Of a stretch of 64,000 nucleotides of DNA, positions 52,290 to 64,000 are shown one piece after another (the first letter of the stretch is position 1; each line of letters begins with the position of its first letter). The DNA comes from Oxyruncus cristatus (taxonomy: Eukaryota; Chordata; Aves; Passeriformes; Cotingidae): contig VXAY01005956.1 in the NCBI GenBank assembly GCA_013399855.1, positions 2,705,345 to 2,769,344 on the forward strand, written 5' to 3'. Below the pieces are notes generated by a model. It worked only from the letters and a program-made list of their open reading frames with translations. It did no database searches and was not told where the DNA came from. The position numbers and the translations under genes are program-made.

Positions 52290-52816
52290 CTGAAGTCTGT
52301 AACATCAGTGGGGCTCAGCTGGAGTACTACATCAGCTTTGGGCACAACATTACAGCTGAATCAACCAAAGAAAGTCCAAAAAGGAGCAGAAAACACTGAG
52401 ACTTTTCCAGCAAAAGATGTGAAGAAAGATGGAAAGTAATGCTTTCCATCCAAACTAATGCTTTCCATCCAAAAGTGGGGAAAAATGACTATGGACTTCA
52501 AATGGCAGCTGATGTCACCAAGAGGCTGACAAAGAGAGGAAAGCACTAATGTGCTCTCCAGGACAATAAGTAATGGATTGAAGTTACCACAAGGAAGATT
52601 TATCCTACACATTAAGAACATGTTGAATGGCAAGAGAATTAAGTGCTAAAACACAACTGTTGAGAGAAACTGGGGGTTCTGTACCACTGGGCTAATTTAA
52701 AAACAGGTTGGACAAATGGCTGTCAAATACTATTTAAGTAAAGCTGAATCTGCCAGGATCAATAAAGGAAACCAGTGACCTCCTGAAGTCACATCAATCC
52801 TATTACTACGGTTCTG
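52290..52816 (+). mobile_element. Ancient, strongly diverged CR1-like LINE relic
   Basis: Landmarks survive in CR1 order: CTGGAGTACTACATCAGCTT then TGGGCAC (compare TGGAGTACTGTGTCCAGTTCTGG), AAAGAAAGTCCAAAAAGGAG, CACAAGGAAGATTTATCCTA, AAAAACAGGTTGGACAAATG, and at the end TGACCTCCTGAAGTCACATC with ACGGTTCTGTG. This fits an older CR1 or L3-like lineage rather than the younger copies at 31 and 39 kb. A 19-bp tandem duplication lies within it at 52437-52474. Confidence 0.75.
52437..52474 (+). repeat. 19-bp tandem duplication
   Basis: TAATGCTTTCCATCCAAAC is followed directly by TAATGCTTTCCATCCAAAA, with one mismatch, inside the old CR1-like relic. Confidence 0.9.
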
Positions 52817-54364
52817 TGTCCGTCTTCAGATTTTTTTAACAACCCTAAAACACAGACTACTCTGCGTGTCATGAGCTGAACTCTGAGCCAAATTAACACA
52901 GCCTGATGGAATGTTATCACCAAACACCACTGAGTCAATAATATAGACAAATCCTTGAATATAATGCCTGAGTCTTATTCAGAGGGGAAAAGCCTTGGTC
53001 AAGAGACAGTCACCCATATTTTTATACAAGAAATGCATGAGGCCTGTGGTGATTGCTGAAATTTGGTTCAGTAGCTTTAAATACATCAGAGTTGTGGTCC
53101 TCTTTTGCCTTTCACTGCTTTTAAGAGACAGTAAAAGACTTCTAAAAATAATGAGTTTGTCTCATAAAAGTTAGGCGCTAAAATAATAAGTTAGAGGCCA
53201 TAAAAACAAATGTCCCTTAGAGATTTTATCCATCTGGACTAGATAGAATATATAGCTACTGCAGTTATTTTGCAAACAATGTTAACGTTATTCTAAAGTT
53301 TTCACATTGAATCTTAAATACCACAACACATATCTCTTCTGTCCCAAAGACTCCCAGACTTCAGATTTACACCTAAAACTCACAGATGGCCTTACATGGT
53401 AATGGACCAATCCAAACCACTTACTCAGGGAAATATCCAAGCAACAATTAAATCCCTCTTTATCCAGCAAAACATTGACATGTAACCTTAATAATGCCCA
53501 CATTTAAAAGAGAAGCTGGTTTTTTTTCCCATGGACTTTCACGTATGCTCAGTAACGCATTTAAATTCTTATCACTAATATGAAGATTAATGGATCCAAG
53601 AAGGCCCTAAAAGGGAGCAACCTTTAAATATCCTCAAACTGTAGGATCACTGGGGAGCTGGGACACAAAGCTAGGTGCAAGTGTCAGGGTCAAGCCCTGA
53701 CATGAAACACTGTTACCCATTAACAGCTGCAGGCAGTGGTTACGTCCATACCTCATTTGAATGGAAACCACTACTTGGTGTTTCAAGGAAAGCCTGGCTG
53801 GTCAATATGAAAATAACTATTTTAGGTTAGTGTATCTTTTTTTCAGTTGCTCAGCACAAAATAGTCTGTTTACTTTGAAATTACTTTGTTCTACTTTAAT
53901 GAGACTGATCCAATCCCTAAAGCCTCAGCCCAAAGTGGCAATTGACAGGCATCATATATTTACAGGAGAAAATTAAAAATCTATACGGCATCCGTCAGTG
54001 ATGCAGCTTTCCCAATGAATAAGAAGTGTTTGTAATGAGCAGCTATTATGGATAAAGAATAAATAAGTTAATTATGAAGAAAGAGCCGTCACTTCATGAC
54101 TATCTTCTCAAACAACTTGGTGCTCTGCAGTCATCAGCAGAGATCTGGAAGGGCAAGCTTGTTCCCAGAGGAAGGGAGATTGGCAGCATTAAGTGCAATA
54201 CTCCCAGGGTAGCCAGGGAACATGTGAAATACCTCCAGACCTGCTGGGAGGAATGTCACTGACTCCTGGCCACTAATGTGCATGCTCAGGTGGGAGTAGG
54301 GTTAAGTCACAGAGCTAAAACAGGAACACTTGTAGCAAATGATATCGAATTCAAGTCCCAGCAG

Positions 54365-54452
54365 TTTTTTCTTTTTTTCTTTTTATCACTAGGCAGGGCA
54401 ACAAACTTTCATGAATTCCTTTTTTTTTCTTCCCCCCCCCCNCCCCCCCCCA
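54365..54452 (+). repeat. Polypyrimidine low-complexity DNA with ambiguous base
   Basis: T-rich runs are followed by a stretch of about twenty C's interrupted by one N at 54442. The N marks a homopolymer the assembler could not resolve, so the exact length is unreliable. Confidence 0.9.
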
Positions 54453-57400
54453 CTGGCCATTATGAAAAGGGCAACGACTGTGTTTGGGGAGGTTGTAAAA
54501 AAAAAGAAAGGCATGACATGGATCAGAAATAAGCAAGTTCTCGAATGCCCTACTGAATTTGGGTCTGTTGGCACAGGACAAGTGCCAAGGAACAAAAATA
54601 GAAATACAAAGGTTCAAGTGATTTCTGGCTTGTAGAATAGAGAGACTCATGAATTTACTAGATTTGTGTGACCATTCAGAAAATCCCTTAATGGTGGTAT
54701 AAATGTCAACCCTTGATGCCAGTGGTAGAGGTTTAATACAGTCTTGGCACCATATGTAGGTTGAAAGCCAACTGATCATTAATCACCCTTTCTTCATCCT
54801 TTTTTGGTTAAACGTCCCATCCTACTCTTCTTTGCTGTTATTCCCACCCATGCCTGTTCAGCTGATCATACCTCCTAACCTCGCCTCCATACCTACTTCT
54901 GGACAGCTCTCACCATGCACCAGACAAGTCTTCTCCACTTACCTGCAAGATCCTTCTTAAGGCCCAACCCTGTTCTTAAAGAAAATCACACTGACACACA
55001 TAGAAACAGTTTCAACTCCCAGCTGAAAACTTGTCCTTAAGTTCAATTAAATTCACTTGTTCTCAAATTTGCTTGGTCTTAAATTCAAAACAAGGCTCTC
55101 CATGCTTGCTGAAGGCATAGCAGGCGTCACAGCAAACAAACACAGTATCTGTCAAATAAAACAAACCCCACTAGAGGAGAATACCAAATGTGCAATGATA
55201 CAACCATCTCCGTGACATTCCCAAAGGGAGATATTTTTGAACAATACACATACCATGGAGTGAATTCTCCTCTCCAGTCCTATTTTACAATGTAGAGAGA
55301 CCAATGTGGTACCAGGAATTTCCTGTAATTCATAAAAGGGTGCTGAGGAAGAGAGATGTCCAAAACAACAAATAGTCTAAATAACAACGTTCTGCTTTGT
55401 TTGCAAGATCATTGGTCCTCCTACTCCTCTCTGTAATCTTCTGTTTTAAATATCTCAAAAGTATGACAGAGATGAACAATGAGAGATTTAAAAAATACAG
55501 GTAGATTTTATGAGAAAGAAGGATACTATGGGAAGACAGCAGTGTTCTATGAAACATGGTGTGAATTATGCCTGTAACATTAAATTGGTCTACACTATAT
55601 AGTCCTGGATTGAAGAGCAAAGAGTAGAATTAGGTGGTAATATTCTGATTTTTAGAATGTTCTGGAGAATTAACATTTGATTCACAGAGTAAGTCAGCCA
55701 TCCAACTACCCTTTGGGCACCTGAAACCATCTCAACTGGACTATATATTATCCCTGTTCAGTTATTGCCTAGTGCAGTAAACCTCTTGGTACCTGTGCCT
55801 CAGTTTGTAAAGCCCCATGGGGTCTACATTTCAGCATTTGAGAAAGCCTGGAATTTCTCAAGCCTTAAGGACACTGAAAAACTCTCATTCTACCTTACTG
55901 GGAAGCACCAGTGGGACTCACAAAAGAGATACTTCCTCCTGCAGTGTTCTCTGCAGGGCCAGGCACTCTGGACATGATTCATATCTTTTAACTACAGATG
56001 CAAGGAAGTGGGAGAGGTGTTTCCCCCATAAGTCAATTGGTCCAGTAATTTGAGCACCTCTGTGATTGCTTTGGGTGAGGGCAGAGCTGCACCTTTTTCC
56101 TTCCAGGGAGCTGTCAAGGTAATACACTAAATCTTGAGCCACTAAACTTCCTGGAATGCATATTTTTTCAATCTCTCATGTTGAAACTGGTCTTTCAGCA
56201 TAAAATTGTATATATTTAGTGTTAGGAATTAGGTTTTTAGTTTAACAAACCTGCAGGTTAAAGAATTATTCCTACTCATTTTTAGTCCATGAATATTTAT
56301 GCATTGTATTCAAAGCAGAATAGCAACTTTTACAGCAAAGGCTGAGGTAACCCAATCGCTTGAATTCCACAATGATGGGATGTTCAGACATTCTCCTTTA
56401 ATCTGGGAATCCTGGACTTGAACTTTTGCACTGTCAGCTGGAAAATACCAACACCTAATCAACATCTCCCACATCTCAGATGAGTAATTAAGCCCTAAAC
56501 TCTCAGATATAAGCGGAGAAAATCAACTCCAAATTGATTTTTCTTTTCTTCTCCCAGTGACTGGAGAATTAATGGAAACAGAGTGAGAGAGTTACTTCAC
56601 TCAGTGTAACATTTCCAGAGGTTGCACAGCCTAGAAGGGTTCTCAATGAACACAGCTCTGTGTGTGCCTTCCCTAGAAGAGCAGAGGATCACATCTGCCA
56701 ACCTTCTCAAGGCGCTTTAAGTTGCCAGTAAAACTTAATTTAAAGGAAAGACAGGATAAGTCTCTCATGGTACACATATTGAAAGCAACCAGTGATGTCA
56801 ACCCAACCTAATGTCCTTCTGCTTCAGTGGTCACTGGTGAAGAAATGTAAGAGAAAAAGGCATTTAACACAGTGCAGTGTATGAAGGAGCATGTGGTGGT
56901 GTGAATGGATACTTCTCCTTTGAAAAGGCTAAAGCCTGTACGGGGTTTTTTTAGTGGTTGTATAAAAAGTTTTAAGATGATGGTGTCTTAGACCATCAGT
57001 CTTTTAATCTGTCATTGAAGGAGGTTATAAATAGGCAGTAAGCAAGCATGTTAATGTAAAATAAAACATAATCCTGTCTTAACCTGGCTAAGTTGTAACT
57101 GAATTTAAATTTGATTGTATTTTTTTACGCACCTTTTATTCTGCTGGCTCTGACAAGCATCAGAATCAGAAATGACAAAATATCTGAGCAAAACATAACT
57201 GAGTTTTTCTAAAACAAAAGGGAAGAGATGAAATTCCTATTCCTTAGCATCCTGCCTCACTGTGTAGATAATAAATCTACAACTAGGTCCTGGAAATTCA
57301 GATAAATATGACTGTCTGAATGTAATGATTACTAATTTAAACCACAGAGCCTCAGTCAAGTGATTAATCTGAGATTATCACACATTGTATTTTCAAGGTT

Positions 57401-60400
57401 TTTCAAATTATTTGCTGCTGATTCTATTTGCTGCAAAATCTATCACCATCCTGCTTATGAATCATTCATAAACTGTTCCAAAGATCAACAAATGCATTTC
57501 CCATCCATAAGTGTTTGCCAGATAGTCTGGGTATATAATTTCCCTTCTCTTTCCTTTTCTTTAATCACTCACTATAGGAGTAGTAATTTTTCACAATTTC
57601 TGACATATTTGGTCAGGTAAATCACAGAGAGTTATTTCTTCTCCTTGACAGTGTGACTGAGGCATGGGGAAAGAGGAGAAAAGAAATATATGAGAATTGC
57701 AAATTAGAAAAAAGCTGCTAGGATCATAAAATGTGCCATTCTGAAACGAACTATCCTGTACATAGTCCAATACTTTGCATCTGACAGGTTTCAGTACTGG
57801 GTCCTTCACAAGAAGGCAGAAGAAATTTGTAACAGCCAAGGGGAACTAATCAAGAAAACTTACACAGTTCTTTGCCTGAACTCTGGAAGGAAAAAGTTGG
57901 TTAACATCTGCAAGTAGAAGTCAAAATGCTTTCAAATGCTGCCATCATTATTAATTCTATCTATGAATACCCCTGATACTTTTATATGTGTCAATTTGTT
58001 TCCATTTGATTTTTTTTGTTCCAAAATAGCAAGTGACAAATATAACTTTGATGGCACAAATGCCATCAGTCAAACAGTCATTTACAAAACTTTCAGGATC
58101 AATACATTCAGCAACATAGAAAAGCTGTCAAAATGTGTATCTAAAAGTACTAAGAAAACACTTCATATTTCTAATCATGAAATAGAAATTTTGAACTCTG
58201 TATTGGTTTTCTTTTCCTCTTTTAAGGAGACACAAAAATATTTTACACTTCTTATGATCAGGTTTACGTTTCTAAAGTTTATATTGGATTCTTTTGGGGG
58301 GAAGAATTACCACACAGACAAGGTTTGATTACGGGTCACTTAACCTTCAGCATGTCGTGGAAATCATGAAGCACTCTTGGGCTGGGATTCCCAATAACCG
58401 GAATAAAAGTATTTTCACTAAGATGTACTCTGATTCTTAGTCCCTGCTAATTTTAGTTAAGAAAAAAATTAGGCATTTAGTCAAAACACAGTTATTTAGG
58501 CTACAGTATGGGACAGTGCAGAGGTGGACTGATTTAAGAGTCCACCTGAAAACAGCTTCTTAAGGCTGGGATGAATCACTCCCATATTAGACACTTGACT
58601 TAGACATCCTAGACACCCCAGAGAATCTTTTTCTGTGCTCATGAGCCTAAAATTTGCTTGGTCAGCACTCTCAGCTGTGCAGATAATAGGAGTTAAGAGT
58701 ACTCAGCTCTACCCAGGAGCAGCTCAGTTCCTCTGAGACTAAAGTTTTAAGGAAGAAAATTCTCTTTTAGTAATAATCTGGCAACAGTTTATTGAAAAGT
58801 GGAAACACTGGGAGACAGGTGTTTCTATCCATTAGTATCACTGATCAAAGATTTATAAAAGTCAGCATTAAGTCCTTTTGAAACCTCACTCCCAGGAGCA
58901 CAGTTCAGAACAATTCCACTCCATCTTATTAGTAGGTTTCACAGTAAGACCCTTATTAGATTGCAATTGATTCTCAGTAATCTATTCATTTTTAGTCAAA
59001 TTAAAGCAACCTTTATTGTAGTGCCACAGTTCATGCTGATACAATTAATGTGGTGTGTGAGCATTTCTATTATGAAAATCCTTTCTTCCCTGCCTTGATT
59101 TAGAGCTCGAGCATAAACTCACATGGCCCTGAAACTTGTCATACAAAGTCTCAGCCCAGGCAAGAATGTTACTCTTTGAACTATACAATAGTAGAAAAAG
59201 AATTTCCCTGCTTTCCCTTTGCAGTGATACAATGAGGTGAGAGAAACTGGAAATGTGCCATGGAGCTGACCGCTTGACCCATCAGATCAGCATTCTTTAA
59301 TTGCAGATGACTAACTAATAAATGTGAGGACCAGGAAAACAGGCAATGTGTTTTGTCTTCGCTAGCTTGACTGTACATGGTACAAGGATGCAAACCGAAG
59401 ACATGAACGCATGTAGTTCCAATTCCCCTAGTTTATCCTTAATTTCAAAGAGAACAGAAATCCTTAGTTTTCTGAACACAGAAAATAGTCACAGGGAAAT
59501 GCAGGAACTGCAGACATACCCTGAGGTTGCACAGACCGTGTGCTCTCACCACACAGCCAGAAGAGTCTGCTCCAGTGGGAGCATCAACGGATAAAGCGAG
59601 AAAAGGAGCTGTGTGTGATATAAAGTCAGGCTAACACAAATAAGCTGGGAAACAGTCATGAAACTGCAGATGTCCAGATAAAGGATAGGCTAAAGCATAT
59701 ATTTTATTCTCCGCATCTGGTATTTATCCTGGATTCATGCTCTGGGCTGTATTTTCAACTCAGTGTTAATGGAAGTAGCACAAAACTCATTGCTTGGCAG
59801 AGGGAATGCACTACTATATCTTCTTTGTGGGCTTAGTGATGCATGCACTAATCTGTGTAGCATTGATTTACAAATGCAAGAGATATAGTGACACCCAATT
59901 CCAGGCTAAGGTAAACTTTTCTCCATTTACTTCTCAGTTTTAAAGCAAGCTGCCTGCCTTTCCTTGAGAAGCACATTCACAGTTCCCTGAGCACTGGAAG
60001 CTGTGCTAAGCCAGTGTTGCTGCTAAAAGCCCTCTATATACCAACAAAACCATCCCTTCACTTCAGCCAGAAGAAACGTTCATGTAGCTGCTCAGGGAAC
60101 TGATCCCAGTTATAATTCACCTGGCAAAATAAATACACATCAGTTCCCAGACTTCGGGGGTTTTTTGCATTACCACAAGGATGACACTTGTCTAAACAGA
60201 AGGTGGTGGTTGGAATGAACACGTGGGGATAGGATTTCCTTCTCTGGAAAGACTTGGCCAACTTGAAGTGTTCTATGTTAAAGACAGTTTCCAGAACCTG
60301 CTGCTTATGCAGCTTCAACTTACCCTTTGCCAACAGAGCTCAGCAGTGCAAAATGAGACCAAGGCACTCTGGACTCCAGCAGCCACCTTTACTCATAACG

Positions 60401-61726
60401 TGTTTTCTCCAGCTAGTAGTTGCAGCTACTCTTTGTCCTGTGGAACCAACACAAGAAAACCTGATTTGCTTAAAAATGCTTTCCAATGGAAATTGGATAT
60501 CAATGTCATAAGCAATAGGAAAAAAAAATGCAACATTCAGTGTGGTCATTTATCCTTAGATCTTTTGTTTCAACGCACGCAGTTCCCCCTCCCTACAACT
60601 TTAAACATCAATTCTTACCTCTATTTCACCTCCCATTTGCCTTAGATAGAAACTCCATATAGAATTGTATAAAAAATACTTGTTTCAGGGAAATGGAAAT
60701 AATTCTGTAACAAGAAAGGGTACTAACATCACGTTAAGATGTCAAGATTGTCTCAGGAATCTCCTGGAGTTGAGAGATCCTGGTTATTCTTCTGTCCTTC
60801 ATTCTTACTGCAAAATCATTTCCTGAGTACAAAAGCCAAAAGTGTCATTTAAACAGGGCAAACTAATTTAAGCATTAAACATTAGAATAGTTTGAGGAGC
60901 AAACTTCAATGTCATGGAGTATGTACAAAGGAACAGCAATTGATTTAATGTGGGAATAGTCTCCATGTTCAAAAGGAAAGCAGGGAACTTGGGTGGGTTC
61001 CCCAGTCAAACAGTAGCAGAAAAATAATATTGCAACAAATTATAATTTTCTTTTTTTCTTATTTCCTTTCTTCTTTTTTTTTTTTATTTCCCCTGGATTA
61101 ATCTTTCACACATTTTCCAAACTGTCAGACATCACCTGCACAAGTATGACTTTTTCTAATAGAAAGGTTCTTCATAGAACTGTAAATACACACACTTGGA
61201 AACAGTTTAGGGTCTAATACAGAAATAATTAACGGTGATGGAAAGCTTGCTATCCATTCTAACAGAGCTGGATTGTTCTCTTAGGACTAGATCTTACACA
61301 CACCTGCATCGGGTCTGTTGGCATTTATTCAAACCTGTATCTTGATTATATAAAAAAAAAAAAAAATTGTAATTAAGTAGAGATCACAACTCTTTTCAAG
61401 TTTTGGATCAGTTCCACATTTCCTGCAATTTAGCAGCTATCAGAGTACCCAAACTTGAGCTCCAGTGAGATGACTGAAGTAAATTTTTGCAAATGTTTAC
61501 ATAATTTCAACCGCATCAATTTATAATCCGCAAAACTGTACACACTGTGCAGTCTTGAAAGGAAAAAAACAAAGCAATATGAAGAGCCATTAGTGTTGTC
61601 ATATAACCTTGAAACAGTTTAACTTTATGACTAGCTCATACTTTTTTTTCAGTCATAACAGCTCGGATAAAGTATTTGAAGCTGATGTTCTGGTTTTACC
61701 CATCATCTCATTTCTCATCAATTGGA

Positions 61727-61765
61727 AACTATTATTAGTTTCATCAACTATTATTAGCTTTCATC
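61727..61765 (+). repeat. 19/20-bp tandem duplication
   Basis: AACTATTATTAGTTTCATC is followed directly by AACTATTATTAGCTTTCATC, one copy having an extra base. Confidence 0.9.
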
Positions 61766-62576
61766 AGCTTCTATTCAGATTTAAGTAGTTACCAGAGAAA
61801 GAACACTATGCGATTTCCGTGTTTTAAAGTAAAATCTAGTGGGGTTTTTTTCAATACACGGTTCATCAATTGAGAGCTTCTAGTCAATGTTTCATGGACA
61901 TAACCCTGGTTGCTCCCAGCACCTGAACATGCCCCTTGTAGCTGCAGAATCTGAACTGTCTGTAGAAACTGAGAGTTAGAAGTGTTAGATTTCCAGTTAC
62001 TTGTAGAAATTAGTACTAAGCATGCAACGTGGACTTTTGGGAGCATCTCATTTCAACTGATCTTTGTTTAACCTTGTCTGTGATGGTTCTGAAGAACCAT
62101 ATGTATCCAAGGGCAGGCTTTCACTCACCACTCTCTCCCTCTCATTAAGATTCGGATGTAGGCACAGATTAGGAGATAAATGACTGATGAGAACACATGT
62201 TGCCATATGCTAAACGAGAATAGAGTTGTCCCTAATTCCAGCACCAGTGTTACACTCTGACACCAGCTCTGTCATTCTGCTACATGGCACCAGATGTTCT
62301 GAGCCTCAGAGGATGGCCTCCCAGTGAGGGAGAAAGCAATGACACAGAAGCTGACTAAACTCTTAACTGGTAATTCCTAAATTTACACATATACAGAGAT
62401 CATAGAACACACAGGGCAAACACAGCTCCAAAAAAGCCTCTTGACACCTACACCAACAGTATTTTATTGTTAGTTTTTCAGATGCAAAAATCCTAATTCT
62501 AATTCAGAAAAGTTGTAAAGCTTCAAGAAAACCAAAACTAATCTAAACTTATCAATAAGTCTTGAGTTTTTCTATT

Positions 62577-62640
62577 TAAAAAAAAAAAAAAACAAAAACA
62601 AAAACAAAAACCAAAACCAAAAAAACAAATCAAAATAAAC
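62577..62640 (+). repeat. A-rich (CAAAAA)n/(CCAAAA)n low-complexity tract
   Basis: A run of A's is followed by CAAAAA and CCAAAA units. Composition closely matches the 26925-27006 tract. Confidence 0.85.
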
Positions 62641-64000
62641 CCCCCGTTTTTTAAACACACCTCCCCAGTCTTTTGGAATAAAACTAACCTGAAACAAATC
62701 ATGCAGCTGGAGACAACTCAGAGAAAAGTTAAGGAAAAAGGGGCAAAAAAGTTTCCTTCTGATGTAAAAGGCAGATATATCCTCCTACTTTATCCTCTTT
62801 TCATCATCTTGCTGTCTTCACACATAATAGCTAATCTGACTGGTTTATGTTTAAACTGTTTAAGATAATTAAGAACAAACATAATGCCTAAAGTTCAAAC
62901 ACAAATACCACATCCAAGTGAGAATATCTCAAGATATGGGCAAATATTTTTCCTGTCAGCATTAAGTAAATGTTTACATAAGCTATTGAACAGATATAAT
63001 TTCATAGTTTCCAAGTCTGAGCATCTAACCTGTTCTCCAGAAGAAGAATGTGGATCTTTTCCTCCGTTCAAGGAGAGCAACTGCTCTCAACATCTGAAAA
63101 TCAATCACAGAATATGCCAGGCTGCAGATGGATGAGTCTCAGTCTGAACAGACAAGTACACAAGTTTTGGCATTTGTGCTTAACTTCCTTCTGTCGTAAG
63201 GGATCTTTATTATTTTATTTCTTTGTCATAGGAGCTCATATTGTGCAAACAAGTCTAATATGCCTACAGCAGTACCCTGGGTCTACTGAGCTGAGTCTTA
63301 TTTCTCATCTCTAAACAGAAAACCTGTTCACAGGGGTGCTCTAGAATTAATTGCTAGTTGCTTGTGGTATGCTCTCCCTGGATGTTGTACAAAATGCCAA
63401 CATTTAATATTTCATTAGACACTGATCCTTTTGTTCACATTTGGAAGGTAATGAAGACCTTGTGCAATGTATTACTTTATTCCAACCTCATCATATACAC
63501 ATAAAAGCTTTTATTATTGTGCTTCCCCCTTTTATGTCCTTCACTTATATTTACTATAAATAAAAAAGAACATATGAACAATTTTACTATCCCTGTGTCA
63601 CAGAAAAATCATCAATGATTTCAGAATAGTGGTCTTACAGGGATGAAGTTCATTTGAAACAACTGAATAGCTGCTGAATCTCAAGCTAAAGATATGTCCA
63701 GCTTGCTGCTTAGAACACAGTGAGCAAATGAAAGCCTGCATTTTAAAGTTGTTTAGTCTGATAAGGGTTTGTGCCATATGATTGCAGTCAAAGCTGGACT
63801 GTGAGAATAATGCTTTAGGTAGGTCTTTTTGGTCTTGAAGAGGATCTAAATCCACTGGGACAACCTGGGACCCGGTTTCTAGGATTACAAGCAAAAAACT
63901 TTTTTCTCTTCAGCCCCTTTTTTTTGTTTCTGGTAAACAAAATTTTTAAAAAGCCTATGTATCTCATGTATTGCACCAAAAACACGAAAGCAAAATTAAA

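Larger units (their letters stand above)
52817..64000. other. Gene-free AT-rich interval to window end
   Basis: No frame with recognisable protein content and no RNA gene seen. It contains a polypyrimidine tract with an ambiguous base (54365-54452), T-rich DNA near 61060-61085, A runs near 61352, a small tandem duplication at 61727-61765 and an A-rich tract at 62577-62640. Confidence 0.6.

Noticed and set aside
57936..58328. 130-codon plus-strand frame
   Set aside because: AT-rich, Lys/Phe/Ile/Ser-biased translation typical of random AT-rich DNA, without recognisable motifs.

Overview
The window looks like avian nuclear DNA. It is AT-rich and intron-poor. It carries CR1 retrotransposon fragments of the bird type, one of which ends in the CR1 3'-terminal motif ATTCTATGAT. 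It contains one intact protein-coding gene, whose product I recognise residue by residue as SLITRK4, a neuronal leucine-rich-repeat synaptic adhesion protein. SLITRK4 is X-linked in mammals; from general knowledge, the corresponding bird segment lies on chromosome 4/4A. I cannot name the species from the sequence.

Layout: 1-720 is a GC- and CpG-rich block, probably the SLITRK4 promoter and/or non-coding first exon, cut by the window start. 721-1987 is probably intron 1, ending in a clear polypyrimidine-AG acceptor at 1986-1987. One exon then holds the whole reading frame (2038-4551, 837 codons plus stop). An AT-rich 3' UTR or downstream region follows, with several AATAAA signals between 5171 and 8689. 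From about 8.7 kb to the end (55 kb) I see no convincing gene. Reading frames there are short and resemble no protein I know. This fits the gene deserts that usually flank SLITRK genes, which tend to hold regulatory elements.

The desert holds a minus-strand CR1 fragment (30978-31212), a plus-strand CR1 (39418-40297) and a much older CR1-like relic (52290-52816). It also has A-rich, T-rich, TG and GA simple repeats, a 7-base assembly gap (36677-36683) and a single ambiguous base (54442). There are a few motif clusters that could be regulatory: two RFX X-box-like sites, two tandem DR3-type nuclear-receptor sites, and a full CRE.

The most unusual structure is a 201-base, ungapped, about 91% identical direct repeat. 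One copy (39772-39972) sits inside the 39.4-40.3 kb CR1 and splits it. The other (42253-42453) lies in unique-looking sequence 2.5 kb downstream. The left junction of the inserted copy carries a perfect 10-base inverted repeat. This points to a secondary insertion, by local template copying or by a small mobile sequence I do not recognise. I found no CRISPR array, tRNA, rRNA or multi-gene system.
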